Source: JANMZR01 sp031383555
GTDB lineage: Bacteria > Bacteroidota > Bacteroidia > Cytophagales > Spirosomataceae
Direction of reading: 5' to 3'
Assembly: GCA_031383555.1 (NCBI GenBank)
Contig: JANMZR010000200.1
Location: forward strand, 1-15,624
Length of the DNA stretch: 15,624 nt
This document shows positions 7,985 to 15,600 of this stretch, in pieces (the stretch's first letter is position 1; each line of letters begins with the position of its first letter). The position numbers were made by a program, and so were the translations under genes. The notes beneath the pieces were generated by a model that worked only from the letters and a program-made list of their open reading frames with translations, had not been told where the DNA came from and did not search any database.

Positions 7985-8887
7985 ATGAGCTTAGAGCAAG
8001 AAAATTTGGATTATCGTATCCATCAGGAAATTATGGACAGTCTTGATGAAGAGCTGGAGTTAGAATTGGACGATAATCGATTAGGAAACAATGAGAAAAA
8101 TGAAGACCGACTCAAATACTTCAAAGAACTGCTTAGGCTTCAAGGTGAACTTGTAAAACTGCAGGACTGGGTCCAATACAAAAAACTAAAAGTAGTTGTA
8201 CTTTTTGAAGGAAGAGATTCGGCTGGTAAAGGTGGTGCTATTAAACGGATTACCCAGCGATTGAACCCTCGAGTTTGTCGTGTGGCTGCTTTGCCAGCTC
8301 CCAATGACAGGGAGGTTACTCAATGGTATTTTCAGCGATATGTTTCTCACTTGCCAGCCGGTGGCGAAATGGTTTTGTTCGACAGAAGCTGGTACAATCG
8401 TGCTGGGGTTGAGAGAGTTATGGGCTTTTGTACAGATGAACAATACGAGCAATTTTTCAATGATGTGCCTGAGTTTGAAAACATGCTCATTCGCTCTGGA
8501 ATAATTCTCATCAAATATTGGTTTTCAATTTCAGATGATGAGCAACATCTGCGGTTTATGATGCGCATAAACGATCCACTTAAGCAATGGAAACTTTCGC
8601 CAATGGATTTGCAGTCGAGAAGGCGATGGGAACTTTATACCAAAGCAAAAGAATATATGCTTGAAAAAACCTCCACCAAAACTTCGCCATGGTGGATTGT
8701 GGAGGCCAACGATAAGAAAAAAGCTAGGATTAATTGTATTAGCCACCTTTTAACTCAAATTCCTTATGAAAGCGTTGACCACCCTGAAGTGATATTGCCT
8801 GACAGAGTCCATAATCCGGATTATACTCGTGAGCCAATTCCTAAAAAAATGTATGTGCCAGATGTGTTTACAACAAATTTGGATTGA
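7985..8887 (+). CDS. ppk2: Polyphosphate kinase 2 family protein (class I PPK2)
   Basis: This gene encodes a 300-residue cytoplasmic P-loop kinase that moves phosphate between polyphosphate and nucleotides. It has the PPK2 Walker A GRDSAGKGGAI (76-86) and Walker B LFDRSWYNRAGVE (131-143), a single PPK2 domain, and the conserved RRRWELY segment in the lid region. A very acidic amino-terminal stretch (about 18-31) precedes the domain, as often seen in class I members, which mainly use nucleoside diphosphates; which nucleotide is preferred cannot be read here. The reading frame is open back to an ATG at 7901, but that lies inside the glucosidase gene and adds a lysine/asparagine-rich peptide foreign to the family, so ATG 7985 is preferred. 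It follows the glucosidase stop by 56 bases with no promoter box between, suggesting cotranscription. Confidence 0.92.
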   Translation: MSLEQENLDYRIHQEIMDSLDEELELELDDNRLGNNEKNEDRLKYFKELLRLQGELVKLQDWVQYKKLKVVVLFEGRDSAGKGGAIKRITQRLNPRVCRVAALPAPNDREVTQWYFQRYVSHLPAGGEMVLFDRSWYNRAGVERVMGFCTDEQYEQFFNDVPEFENMLIRSGIILIKYWFSISDDEQHLRFMMRINDPLKQWKLSPMDLQSRRRWELYTKAKEYMLEKTSTKTSPWWIVEANDKKKARINCISHLLTQIPYESVDHPEVILPDRVHNPDYTREPIPKKMYVPDVFTTNLD

Positions 8888-9051
8888 AATAAAGTAAAAA
8901 TAGTTATCAGACAACTAATTCGAAACAAGAACATTAAGACTATGAACACTCCTCATATGTAGCATTGATAGTGGCTAAATATATTATTTTTTGCTAATTT
9001 TACCTGTACAAAACAATAATTCTCTAAACAATAAATCGATTATTAAGACCA

Positions 9052-9969
9052 TCACAATAGGTCGAACACAAAAGAAGCCGCAAGTTTTGCTGTTCTATTA
9101 TCAATATCTAAATCGGGGTTAAGTTCCGCAATGTCAAAGGCCATTAGTTTTGGGGAAATGGTTATTTTTTTAAATATTTTTTTAAAGAAAAAATCAGGAA
9201 TTAGGCCATTATATGCGGTTGCACTTACACCTGGGGCATAAGCTGCCGCAAAAACATCGAGACATAATGTCACATATAAAATATCAATATCATTTATAAA
9301 ACTATCGATTTTTTCAAAAATAACTTTTTTATTTTCGCATATAATTTCATCGGATAAAATGAATTGGGTGTTGGTTTTATTTGCCTCGTTAAACAAGGCT
9401 TTTGTGTTTGAATTTGTTTGAATACCTATCGCCAAATAAGCATAGTTTTTATCTTGTTGTGCTATTTGCCAAAAGCCTGTTCCTGAACTTGCACCAATAG
9501 AAGGATCTATTGCCCGATTGTCAAAATGAGCATCGAAATTTATTATTCCAATTTTTTTATCAGGAAACGCCCGCCTTAGGCCTGAAAAATGGCCAAACAT
9601 AACTTCGTGGCCCCCACCAAATACTATGGTTTTGGTTCCTTTTAGCTGTATAGTGGCAATCATGTCGGCCAATTCATTTTGGGCGCCTTCAAGGTTTGCA
9701 TTCTCACAGACTACGTCTCCGTAATCTGCCAAGGTGTTTTTATCAATTTTAGGAAAGTTTGCATGAGCTTGTCGTAAATATTTTGGCCCGTTTTTGGCTC
9801 CAATTCTACCTTTGTTTCTACTTACACCTTCGTCACATTCAAAGCCAATAATTCCGAAATCTGGGTCGCCAAATTCTATGTCGCCCATCAATATCGCCTG
9901 ATGCCAACGAATATGCTCCTCTTTTTCTCCATCTATTCTTCCTGTCCAAAAGTTTGGTTTTTGATGCAT
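9052..9969 (-). CDS. hutG: Formimidoylglutamase (arginase/ureohydrolase family)
   Basis: This gene encodes a 305-residue binuclear-manganese hydrolase that converts N-formimino-L-glutamate to glutamate and formamide, the last step of histidine breakdown. Ureohydrolase ligands are seen at GGGHE (H121), NFDAHFD (D146, H148, D150) and LCLDVF (D238), with E282 in the late AELNP motif. Upstream, EEHIRWHQ and FGIIGFECDEGVSRNKGR fit HutG. At the position of the first Asp of the family's S-x-D-x-D motif this protein has Cys236; it may be a lineage variant, which I could not align. It is the last gene of the hut operon, starting four bases after the hutI stop. The 164-base gap downstream to the convergent ppk2 end shows no strong terminator. 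Confidence 0.9.
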   Translation of the reverse strand: MHQKPNFWTGRIDGEKEEHIRWHQAILMGDIEFGDPDFGIIGFECDEGVSRNKGRIGAKNGPKYLRQAHANFPKIDKNTLADYGDVVCENANLEGAQNELADMIATIQLKGTKTIVFGGGHEVMFGHFSGLRRAFPDKKIGIINFDAHFDNRAIDPSIGASSGTGFWQIAQQDKNYAYLAIGIQTNSNTKALFNEANKTNTQFILSDEIICENKKVIFEKIDSFINDIDILYVTLCLDVFAAAYAPGVSATAYNGLIPDFFFKKIFKKITISPKLMAFDIAELNPDLDIDNRTAKLAASFVFDLL

Positions 9970-9973
9970 AGGT

Positions 9974-11209
9974 TTAAGTGTTTTGGGTAGAAATGTTTAG
10001 TCCATTTTTCCAAACTTCTTTAGGTTTCATTTGGCCTTGGTGATACAAAATTTCACGATAATCTGATGTGTGATAAGCTTGAAAATCAGCTCTATAACCT
10101 TTTTCTAATTTTCCAATATCGGTTAAATTCAAGGCTTTAGCCGCCCTAAAAGTTAATCCTGCAAACACTTCGGCAGTGCTCAATTTCTGAAAAGTTGCCA
10201 ATATTGATGCTTGTGCCACCAGATTGCCCATAGGCGCAGAACCCGGGTTATAATCCGAGGCAATTGCCATGCATGCTCCTGCATTTAATAATTTTCGAGC
10301 AGGTGCAAATGGTTCTCCTAAACCTATCGATGCGCCGGGTAGCGCCACCGCCACAGTCCCAGATTTGGCCAAAATCTCAATACCTTCTTCAGTTGTTGCC
10401 TCCAAATGATCGGCTGAAAGTGCATGCAATGCTACTGCCATTTTTGAAGCTCCGAAAGTAAACTGGTCTGCATGAACAGTTAATTCAAAGCCTAAATTTT
10501 TTGCTTTTTGTAAATAAGCCGTACTTTCATCAATATCAAATGCAGACTTTTCGGTAAAAATATCAATTCTATTGGTAAGGGTTTTTATTTTGGGAAGCAG
10601 TTCCTTTTCTAAATGTTCCAAATATTCTTTGCTACTCCCATCAAAATCTCGTGGTTTTACATGTGCCGCCAAACAAGTTGAAACAATAGTTGCCTCTGTA
10701 TTTAAGCTATTGATAATATTCAATAATCTGATTTCATGCTCCACCAAAAGCCCATAACCTGTTTTTATTTCAATGGTTGTGATGCCATTTTTCAGAAATT
10801 CATTTACTCTATTTTCTGTTAATTTTTTCAATTGTTCAGTAGAAGTCATTCGTGTTTGGCTCACGCTACTCCATATTCCTCCGCCTTTTGCTGCTATTTC
10901 GAGATAGGGTGTACCAGCATTTCTTTCAGCAAAATCCATAACACGGCTGCCCGCAAAACAAGTATGTGTATGGCAATCAATAAAACCTGGTACAGCAACA
11001 TAGTTTTCATCTATGCATTCAAAAATAGTGTTTTTAGGACTACAAGCAGCATAAAGTACTTCAAATTTGCCAATATTTTGTATTATTCCATTTTGAACCA
11101 AAATGCCTCCATTATCTACAATCTCAAGCTGCTCATCTTTTAATGCACCTTTTAACGGCAAGTCAGCCATGGTAAGTATTTGCTTGAAAGGGCCAATTAA
11201 TTTCATCAT
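9974..11209 (-). CDS. hutI: Imidazolonepropionase
   Basis: This gene encodes a 411-residue metal-dependent amidohydrolase that opens the ring of 4-imidazolone-5-propionate to give formiminoglutamate, the third histidine-degradation step. The metal site is shown by PGFIDCHTHTCF (H80, H82), VHADQF (H246) and ASDYNPG (D319). Other HutI motifs are FAGSR, KGGGIWSSV (108-116), EIKTGYGL (147-154), AAHVKPRDF (about 181-189), SADHLEAT and FAPARKLLNAG. Length is typical of the family. Two adjacent ATG codons begin the frame; either could be used. It lies between a degraded M20 gene tail (seven bases upstream) and hutG (four bases downstream), consistent with tight operon packing before the upstream deletion. 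Confidence 0.96.
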   Translation of the reverse strand: MMKLIGPFKQILTMADLPLKGALKDEQLEIVDNGGILVQNGIIQNIGKFEVLYAACSPKNTIFECIDENYVAVPGFIDCHTHTCFAGSRVMDFAERNAGTPYLEIAAKGGGIWSSVSQTRMTSTEQLKKLTENRVNEFLKNGITTIEIKTGYGLLVEHEIRLLNIINSLNTEATIVSTCLAAHVKPRDFDGSSKEYLEHLEKELLPKIKTLTNRIDIFTEKSAFDIDESTAYLQKAKNLGFELTVHADQFTFGASKMAVALHALSADHLEATTEEGIEILAKSGTVAVALPGASIGLGEPFAPARKLLNAGACMAIASDYNPGSAPMGNLVAQASILATFQKLSTAEVFAGLTFRAAKALNLTDIGKLEKGYRADFQAYHTSDYREILYHQGQMKPKEVWKNGLNISTQNT

Positions 11210-11216
11210 AAACTGC

Positions 11217-11400
11217 TTATTTAGAGGTACTATTATTCATATAATCTAAAGCTAAATTACAAAGTGTTTTCTCGCCCAGCCTCATACTACTTTCGTCGAT
11301 TGCAAAGCTTAGCGAATGATGTGGAGGTGCCATTAGCTGTAACATTTTTAGGCCTTCCTCTTAAATTCAGATACATTCCAGATAATTTATGGTTTTGCAT
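11217..11400 (-). pseudogene. Remnant of an M20-family amidohydrolase, carboxy-terminal tail with a frameshift
   Basis: This stretch fills most of the hutU-hutI gap and is too broken for ORF calling. Reading the minus strand from ATG 11400, the first frame gives GMYLNLRGRPKNVTA; removing one base near 11334 then moves into the next frame, which reads MAPPHHSLSFAIDE, continues MRLGEKTLCNLALDYM and ends at a TAA at 11217-11219. Joined, these resemble the carboxy end of M20 amidohydrolases/carboxypeptidases (from memory: a PGMYxxLGGxPK segment, then PPHHxPxFxIDE, then LGxxxLxxLALDYL). Only about 61 of an expected 400 or more residues remain, directly after the hutU stop, so an internal deletion probably removed the rest and the frameshift followed or preceded it. 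The tail ends seven bases before hutI, as a genuine operon gene would. Its former substrate is unknown. Confidence 0.65.
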
Positions 11401-11406
11401 TTTATT

Positions 11407-13428
11407 TTAAAAATCAAGACCTTCAATTATTTGGTTATCTACCAAATTTGGTAAGGTTACTTGTAATTTTTTAGATCGAGCCATTTCTCGTTTTATCGCA
11501 TACATGGCATTTTCGTTTCTCGCCCAACTTCTTCTAGCTATTCCATTGTTTACATCATAAAACAACATCGACTTCAATTTTCTGCTTGCTTCTTTTGTGC
11601 CGTCTAACAACATGCCAAAGCCACCGTTTATAACTTCACCCCATCCGACACCACCTCCATTATGAATGGAAACCCAAGTGGCACCTCTGAAACTATCACC
11701 AATTACATTATGGATGGCCATGTCTGCCGTAAACTTACTCCCATCACGAATATTGCTGGTTTCTCTAAAAGGTGAATCGGTGCCGCTCACATCGTGATGG
11801 TCACGGCCCAATACTACATCTCCTATTATCCCTTTAGCAATGGCTTTATTAAATTCCTCTGCAATTTTGGCTCTTCCTTCAGCATCAGCATATAATATTC
11901 TTGCCTGTGAGCCAACCACTAACTTATTTTTATTGGCGTCGATAATCCAGGTAATATTGTCTTCAAGTTGTTGTTTAATTTCCTCAGGTGTTGTTTTTAT
12001 CATTTCTTGCATGACTTTTAGAGCAATTTTATCCGTTTTATCCAAATCCTCAGCCTTGCATGATGTACAGACCCACCTAAAAGGGCCAAAACCGAAATCA
12101 AAACACATTGGTCCTAAAATATCTTCTACATAGGAAGCATATCTGAAGTCTATATTATTAGCCGCCATTATATCGGCACCTGCTCTGGAGGCTTCCAATA
12201 AAAATGCATTTCCATAATCAAAGAAGTAAGTGCCTTTTTTAGCATGATTATTAATAGCATTGGCCTGCCTTACCAATGATTTTCTTACATAAGTTCCAAA
12301 TTCTTTAGGATTTTTACTAATCATTTCATTGGCCTCCTCAAATGACAAACCTACTGGGTAATATCCGCCCGACCAAGGATTGTGAAGTGATGTTTGATCC
12401 GACCCAATATGAATAAAAATATTTTGTTTGTAAAATTCCTCCCACACTTCTACTACGTTGCCAATATAGGCTATGGACACCACTTCATTATTTATTTGAG
12501 CCAAATGAACCCTTTTAATTAGGTCTCCTGAATTATCAATCAACACATCTACCCAACCTTGTTCATGTCTTTTTATGGCTGCTTTTGGATTAACTTCTGC
12601 GCAAATTGTTATGCAACCTGCTATATTTCCTGCTTTTGGCTGAGCACCACTCATACCTCCTAGGCCTGAGGTAAGAAATATTCTTCCAGATGGCTTTTCA
12701 TTTTTTTGTAAAATTTTTCGAAAAGCATTTATCAAGGTGATTGTAGTGCCATGTACAATTCCTTGTGGACCTATATACATAAATGAACCTGCAGTCATTT
12801 GACCATATTGTGTTACGCCAAGGGCATTGAATTTTTCCCAATCGTCTGGTTTAGAATAATTTGGAACCATCATACCATTAGTAACTATAAGCTTGGGTGC
12901 GTTTATTGATGATGGAAAAAGGCCCATTGGATGGCCCGAGTACATGTGCAAAGTTTGATCATCAGACATTGTTGCCAAATACTGCATAGTGAGTAAATAT
13001 TGAGCCCAATTTTGAAAAACTGATCCATTTCCGCCATATGTAATCAACTCTTCGGGGTGTTGTGCAACTTTAGGATCGAGATTGTTTTGAATCATCAACA
13101 TAATACTTGCCGCCTGATTTGACTTGGCCGGATAATCCTTTATTGGCCTTGCATGCATATTATAATCTGGCTTAAAACGATGCATATAAATACGCCCAAA
13201 CTTGTTTAATTCGTTTGCAAATTCAAGTGCCAATGTTTGATGCCATTCGGAAGGGAAATACCGCAAGGCATTTCTAATGGCCAATTGCTTCTCCTCTTTG
13301 GATAAAATATTTTTTCTAATTGGTGCAGAATTAACACCAACAGGATAAGGTTTTTTAATAGGTAATGTTTTAGGAATTCCTTGTAAAATTAAATTCTTAA
13401 AACTGCTATTTTCTTCTTGTATTTTCAT
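11407..13428 (-). CDS. hutU: Urocanate hydratase (urocanase), long form
   Basis: This gene encodes a 673-residue NAD-dependent enzyme that adds water to urocanate to give 4-imidazolone-5-propionate, the second step of histidine breakdown. The tightly bound NAD site is marked by SGLGGMSGAQPKAGNIAGC (254-272), with HMYSGHPMGLFPS (161-173), YGGNGSVFQNWAQY (131-144) and YIGPQGIVHGT (218-228) before it. FGFGPFRWVCTSC (C454) is the conserved cysteine region. The protein is over 100 residues longer than the roughly 555-residue Pseudomonas/Bacillus form and resembles the long form of animals and Bacteroidota. It follows hutH after 132 bases holding a GC-rich hairpin but no promoter box, so it is probably read through from upstream. 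Confidence 0.96.
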   Translation of the reverse strand: MKIQEENSSFKNLILQGIPKTLPIKKPYPVGVNSAPIRKNILSKEEKQLAIRNALRYFPSEWHQTLALEFANELNKFGRIYMHRFKPDYNMHARPIKDYPAKSNQAASIMLMIQNNLDPKVAQHPEELITYGGNGSVFQNWAQYLLTMQYLATMSDDQTLHMYSGHPMGLFPSSINAPKLIVTNGMMVPNYSKPDDWEKFNALGVTQYGQMTAGSFMYIGPQGIVHGTTITLINAFRKILQKNEKPSGRIFLTSGLGGMSGAQPKAGNIAGCITICAEVNPKAAIKRHEQGWVDVLIDNSGDLIKRVHLAQINNEVVSIAYIGNVVEVWEEFYKQNIFIHIGSDQTSLHNPWSGGYYPVGLSFEEANEMISKNPKEFGTYVRKSLVRQANAINNHAKKGTYFFDYGNAFLLEASRAGADIMAANNIDFRYASYVEDILGPMCFDFGFGPFRWVCTSCKAEDLDKTDKIALKVMQEMIKTTPEEIKQQLEDNITWIIDANKNKLVVGSQARILYADAEGRAKIAEEFNKAIAKGIIGDVVLGRDHHDVSGTDSPFRETSNIRDGSKFTADMAIHNVIGDSFRGATWVSIHNGGGVGWGEVINGGFGMLLDGTKEASRKLKSMLFYDVNNGIARRSWARNENAMYAIKREMARSKKLQVTLPNLVDNQIIEGLDF

Positions 13429-13486
13429 TATAAAACCTTAATTTTTTTGATAAATCATATTTCTTTCTTGTTTCTCTTTTATTTAT

Positions 13487-13509
13487 GAGGTCGGTTTGGT
13501 ACCGACCTC
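13487..13509. repeat. GC-rich perfect hairpin between hutH and hutU
   Basis: GAGGTCGGT (13487-13495) and ACCGACCTC (13501-13509) are perfect nine-base reverse complements around a five-base loop, in an otherwise very AT-rich gap. On the transcribed (minus) strand no T run follows, so it does not look like an intrinsic terminator. It may be an mRNA-processing or stability element that sets the hutH-to-hutU ratio, or a copy of a dispersed palindromic repeat. Confidence 0.55.
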
Positions 13510-13560
13510 TGCGGCGAAATTAAAGCTGTTTAATAAATTATTTTATTGAATTTATATCTT

Positions 13561-15102
13561 TTAAATTGCACAGTATTGTTCATAGTTTTGATTTGCTTTT
13601 GTTTTGGCAGAAATAATGTTTGTCAAAGTCGTACTTTTTATAAGTTGATGAAGTGTATTAATATCATATGAAAAACTTCGATCTTTTGTAGCGAATTCCA
13701 CATGTTTTCTGACCTCAGTAAATATTTCCTCAAGGGCTTTGGAAGACTTCAATGGTCTTCTAAATTCAAGAGCTTGAGCTGCATAGAGCAATTCAATAGC
13801 TAAAATATATTCCAAATTGTCTAATACACTATGGAATTTTCGGCCGCTTATAGAGCCCATCGATACGTGGTCTTCTTGGCCCAGCGAAGTTGGAATAGAA
13901 TCAGCAGAAGCTGGAAAACAGAGCGATTTGTTTTCTGAAACCAAGGCTGCAGTGGTGTATTGTGGGATCATAAAACCAGAATTGAGGCCCGTGTCTTCGA
14001 GCAATAATCTCGGCAAACCGTACCTGCCTTCAAGCATTAAATAACAACGTCGATCGGCAATGTTTCCAAGTTCTGCAGCTGCCAGTGTGCAATAATCTAA
14101 AGGCAAAGCCAGCGGCTGACCATGAAAATTGCCCCCACTTATGCTATCATGAGAACCTAATATAATTGGATTGTCAGTAACCGAATTGAGCTCAATTTCT
14201 GTCAATTGTTTTAAATGTATATAAGCATTTCTAGAAGCACCATGCACTTGTGGCATACATCGTAATGAATAGGGATCTTGAACTCTGTCACAATCGTGGT
14301 GTGCCACCAATATTTCAGAACCTTCTAAAAGGCATCTTAGTCTTTGGGCTACCCATTGGCTTCCTTCAAAGTTGCGGATATCATGGAGCCTTTTGTCGAA
14401 AGGTTTTGCCGACCCCATAAGACCTTCTAGCGAAAGAGCCCCTACGATGTCAGCGATTTCTAAGCAGTGGAAAAGCCTAGAAACCCCGTAAACCGAATGT
14501 GCCAAAATAAATTGTGTGCCGTTTATTAAAGCCAAACCTTCTTTGGGGCCTAATGTCAATGGCTCTTTATTTAATTTTTTAAGTATTTCAGCAGTTTTAA
14601 ATTTTTTATTTCCATAAAAAACCTCACCTAAACCAATAAGTGGCAAAAATAAATGTGATAAAGGAGCCAAATCGCCTGAAGCACCTACCGACCCTTTGCA
14701 TGGCACAAATGGAATAATCTCGTTATGGATCATCCAAAGGATACGTTGAATTGTTTCCAATCGAATACCTGAAAAAGACTGACAAAGTGAATGAACTTTA
14801 CAAATCATCATGGCCTTAGCCAAATGTAAGGCGATAGGTTCGCCTACCCCAACACTGTGACTTATGAGTAAATTGTGTTGCAATTCGGAAGTTTGAGATG
14901 CTGAAATCTTAGTATCACATAAAGGACCAAAACCAGTATTTATGCCATAAACTGTTTCAGATGAAGCAACTATTTCAGCTACCCAGTCACAACTTTGTTT
15001 TATTTTTACCAGTGCTTTCTCAGAAATTTCACCTTTCAGCTCATTGCTTACCAAAGCCAAAACTTCTTTTACACCTAGGAAATCTTCTCCGTATTTAAAC
15101 AT
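13561..15102 (-). CDS. hutH: Histidine ammonia-lyase
   Basis: This gene encodes a 513-residue enzyme that removes ammonia from L-histidine to give urocanate, the first step of the pathway. The self-formed MIO electrophile comes from A141-S142-G143 in GSVGASGDLAPLSH. The catalytic tyrosine is Y52 in VYGINTGFG, SH (81-82) lies in the substrate-specificity loop, and QEDHVSMGS near residue 400-410 carries the Glu that separates histidine lyases from phenylalanine/tyrosine lyases. Length is normal. A tyrosine lyase is the main alternative, but the QEDHVSMG motif and the adjacent hutU, hutI and hutG genes make histidine the clear substrate. Its ATG lies inside the end of the marR gene (8-base overlap), indicating cotranscription and translational coupling with the regulator. 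Confidence 0.96.
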   Translation of the reverse strand: MFKYGEDFLGVKEVLALVSNELKGEISEKALVKIKQSCDWVAEIVASSETVYGINTGFGPLCDTKISASQTSELQHNLLISHSVGVGEPIALHLAKAMMICKVHSLCQSFSGIRLETIQRILWMIHNEIIPFVPCKGSVGASGDLAPLSHLFLPLIGLGEVFYGNKKFKTAEILKKLNKEPLTLGPKEGLALINGTQFILAHSVYGVSRLFHCLEIADIVGALSLEGLMGSAKPFDKRLHDIRNFEGSQWVAQRLRCLLEGSEILVAHHDCDRVQDPYSLRCMPQVHGASRNAYIHLKQLTEIELNSVTDNPIILGSHDSISGGNFHGQPLALPLDYCTLAAAELGNIADRRCYLMLEGRYGLPRLLLEDTGLNSGFMIPQYTTAALVSENKSLCFPASADSIPTSLGQEDHVSMGSISGRKFHSVLDNLEYILAIELLYAAQALEFRRPLKSSKALEEIFTEVRKHVEFATKDRSFSYDINTLHQLIKSTTLTNIISAKTKANQNYEQYCAI

Positions 15103-15568
15103 TTAATTTAGATTTTATTCGTTCGTTTAAGGCTAATTCACTAAATCCATTTTCAATTTTTATAAGATTTTTCAAAACATTATTTTCCTGCAAAAGGGTG
15201 ACCATGGTTTTATCTAAAGCTTGCCAAACAGGCTTAATTTTTTCTAATAAAATTTTGCCTTCATTACCTAATGCAATATCTTTTTTACGTCCGTCATCTA
15301 CAGAAGGTGTTAGAATTATTAAATTTTTATCTTCCAAGCTTTTTACCAACTGACTAATGGCCGAATGTGAAACCTCAAGTGTTACTGCTATCTCATAAAT
15401 TGACAAGCGTTGATATTTGTCTAAAAGAAAGAAAACGCCAAACCATGAAGCCTCAAATGGGATATTTTGGTCTGAATACACTTTGTTTATTTCGCTCAAA
15501 AAATAATCACTTAATTTTTTAAGTCGAGTGCCAAATACTAAAGGGCCGAGTTCTTGATAAAAATTCAT
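15095..15568 (-). CDS. MarR-family transcriptional regulator, probable hut operon regulator
   Basis: This gene encodes a 157-residue winged helix-turn-helix protein. Helices of the DNA-binding domain are seen in LSIYEIAVTLEVSHSAISQLVKSLEDKNLI (split here: recognition helix SHSAISQLVKSLE, about 69-81), followed by the wing DDGRKKDIAL (91-100). The amino end, FYQELGPLVFGTRLKKLSD, resembles the regulator half of bifunctional MarR/GNAT acetyltransferase proteins, but no acetyltransferase follows. ATG 15568 is chosen over an in-frame TTG two codons upstream, which sits inside the palindromic operator. Being first in the hut operon and overlapping hutH, it probably controls the operon and itself, responding to histidine, urocanate or another intermediate; the ligand is not visible from sequence. 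Confidence 0.85.
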   Translation of the reverse strand: MNFYQELGPLVFGTRLKKLSDYFLSEINKVYSDQNIPFEASWFGVFFLLDKYQRLSIYEIAVTLEVSHSAISQLVKSLEDKNLIILTPSVDDGRKKDIALGNEGKILLEKIKPVWQALDKTMVTLLQENNVLKNLIKIENGFSELALNERIKSKLNV

Positions 15569-15570
15569 TT

Positions 15571-15579
15571 GCAAATATA
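15571..15579 (-). promoter_or_regulatory. Candidate -7 promoter box of the marR-hut operon
   Basis: The minus strand reads TATATTTGC, a full match to TAnnTTTG plus pyrimidine, ending two bases before the ATG at 15568. If used, transcription would begin at or next to the start codon, giving a leaderless or nearly leaderless mRNA. No -33 TTG is seen. Confidence 0.4.
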
Positions 15580-15600
15580 TATAAGTGCTTATATATATTT
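15573..15600. promoter_or_regulatory. Perfect 28-base palindrome, probable MarR operator
   Basis: AAATATATATAAG (15573-15585) and CTTATATATATTT (15588-15600) are exact 13-base reverse complements separated by TG. The core ATAAG-TG-CTTAT has the two-fold symmetry expected of a MarR dimer site. It starts five bases upstream of the regulator ATG and overlaps the -7 box, an ideal place for autorepression of the whole operon. AT-rich palindromes can arise by chance, but 13 perfect pairs with G/C at the core is unlikely. Confidence 0.6.

Noticed and set aside
8347..8746. Open frames opposite the PPK2 gene
   Set aside because: They lie entirely within a well-supported coding region on the other strand, overlap each other in different frames and show no recognisable motifs.
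8888..9051. Terminator or small gene between ppk2 and hutG
   Set aside because: Only weak AT stems of about five or six pairs are present, and the ATG near 8942 reaches a stop after six codons; nothing reliable could be called.
10264..11143. Plus-strand open frames opposite hutI
   Set aside because: They are shadows of hutI with no motif, start signal or independent support.
13429..13560. Separate promoter for hutU
   Set aside because: No TAnnTTTG match on the minus strand was found in the gap, so readthrough from hutH is the simpler reading.
15569..15574. TTG start for the MarR gene
   Set aside because: The codon is inside the palindrome and promoter box; the ATG two codons later is better.
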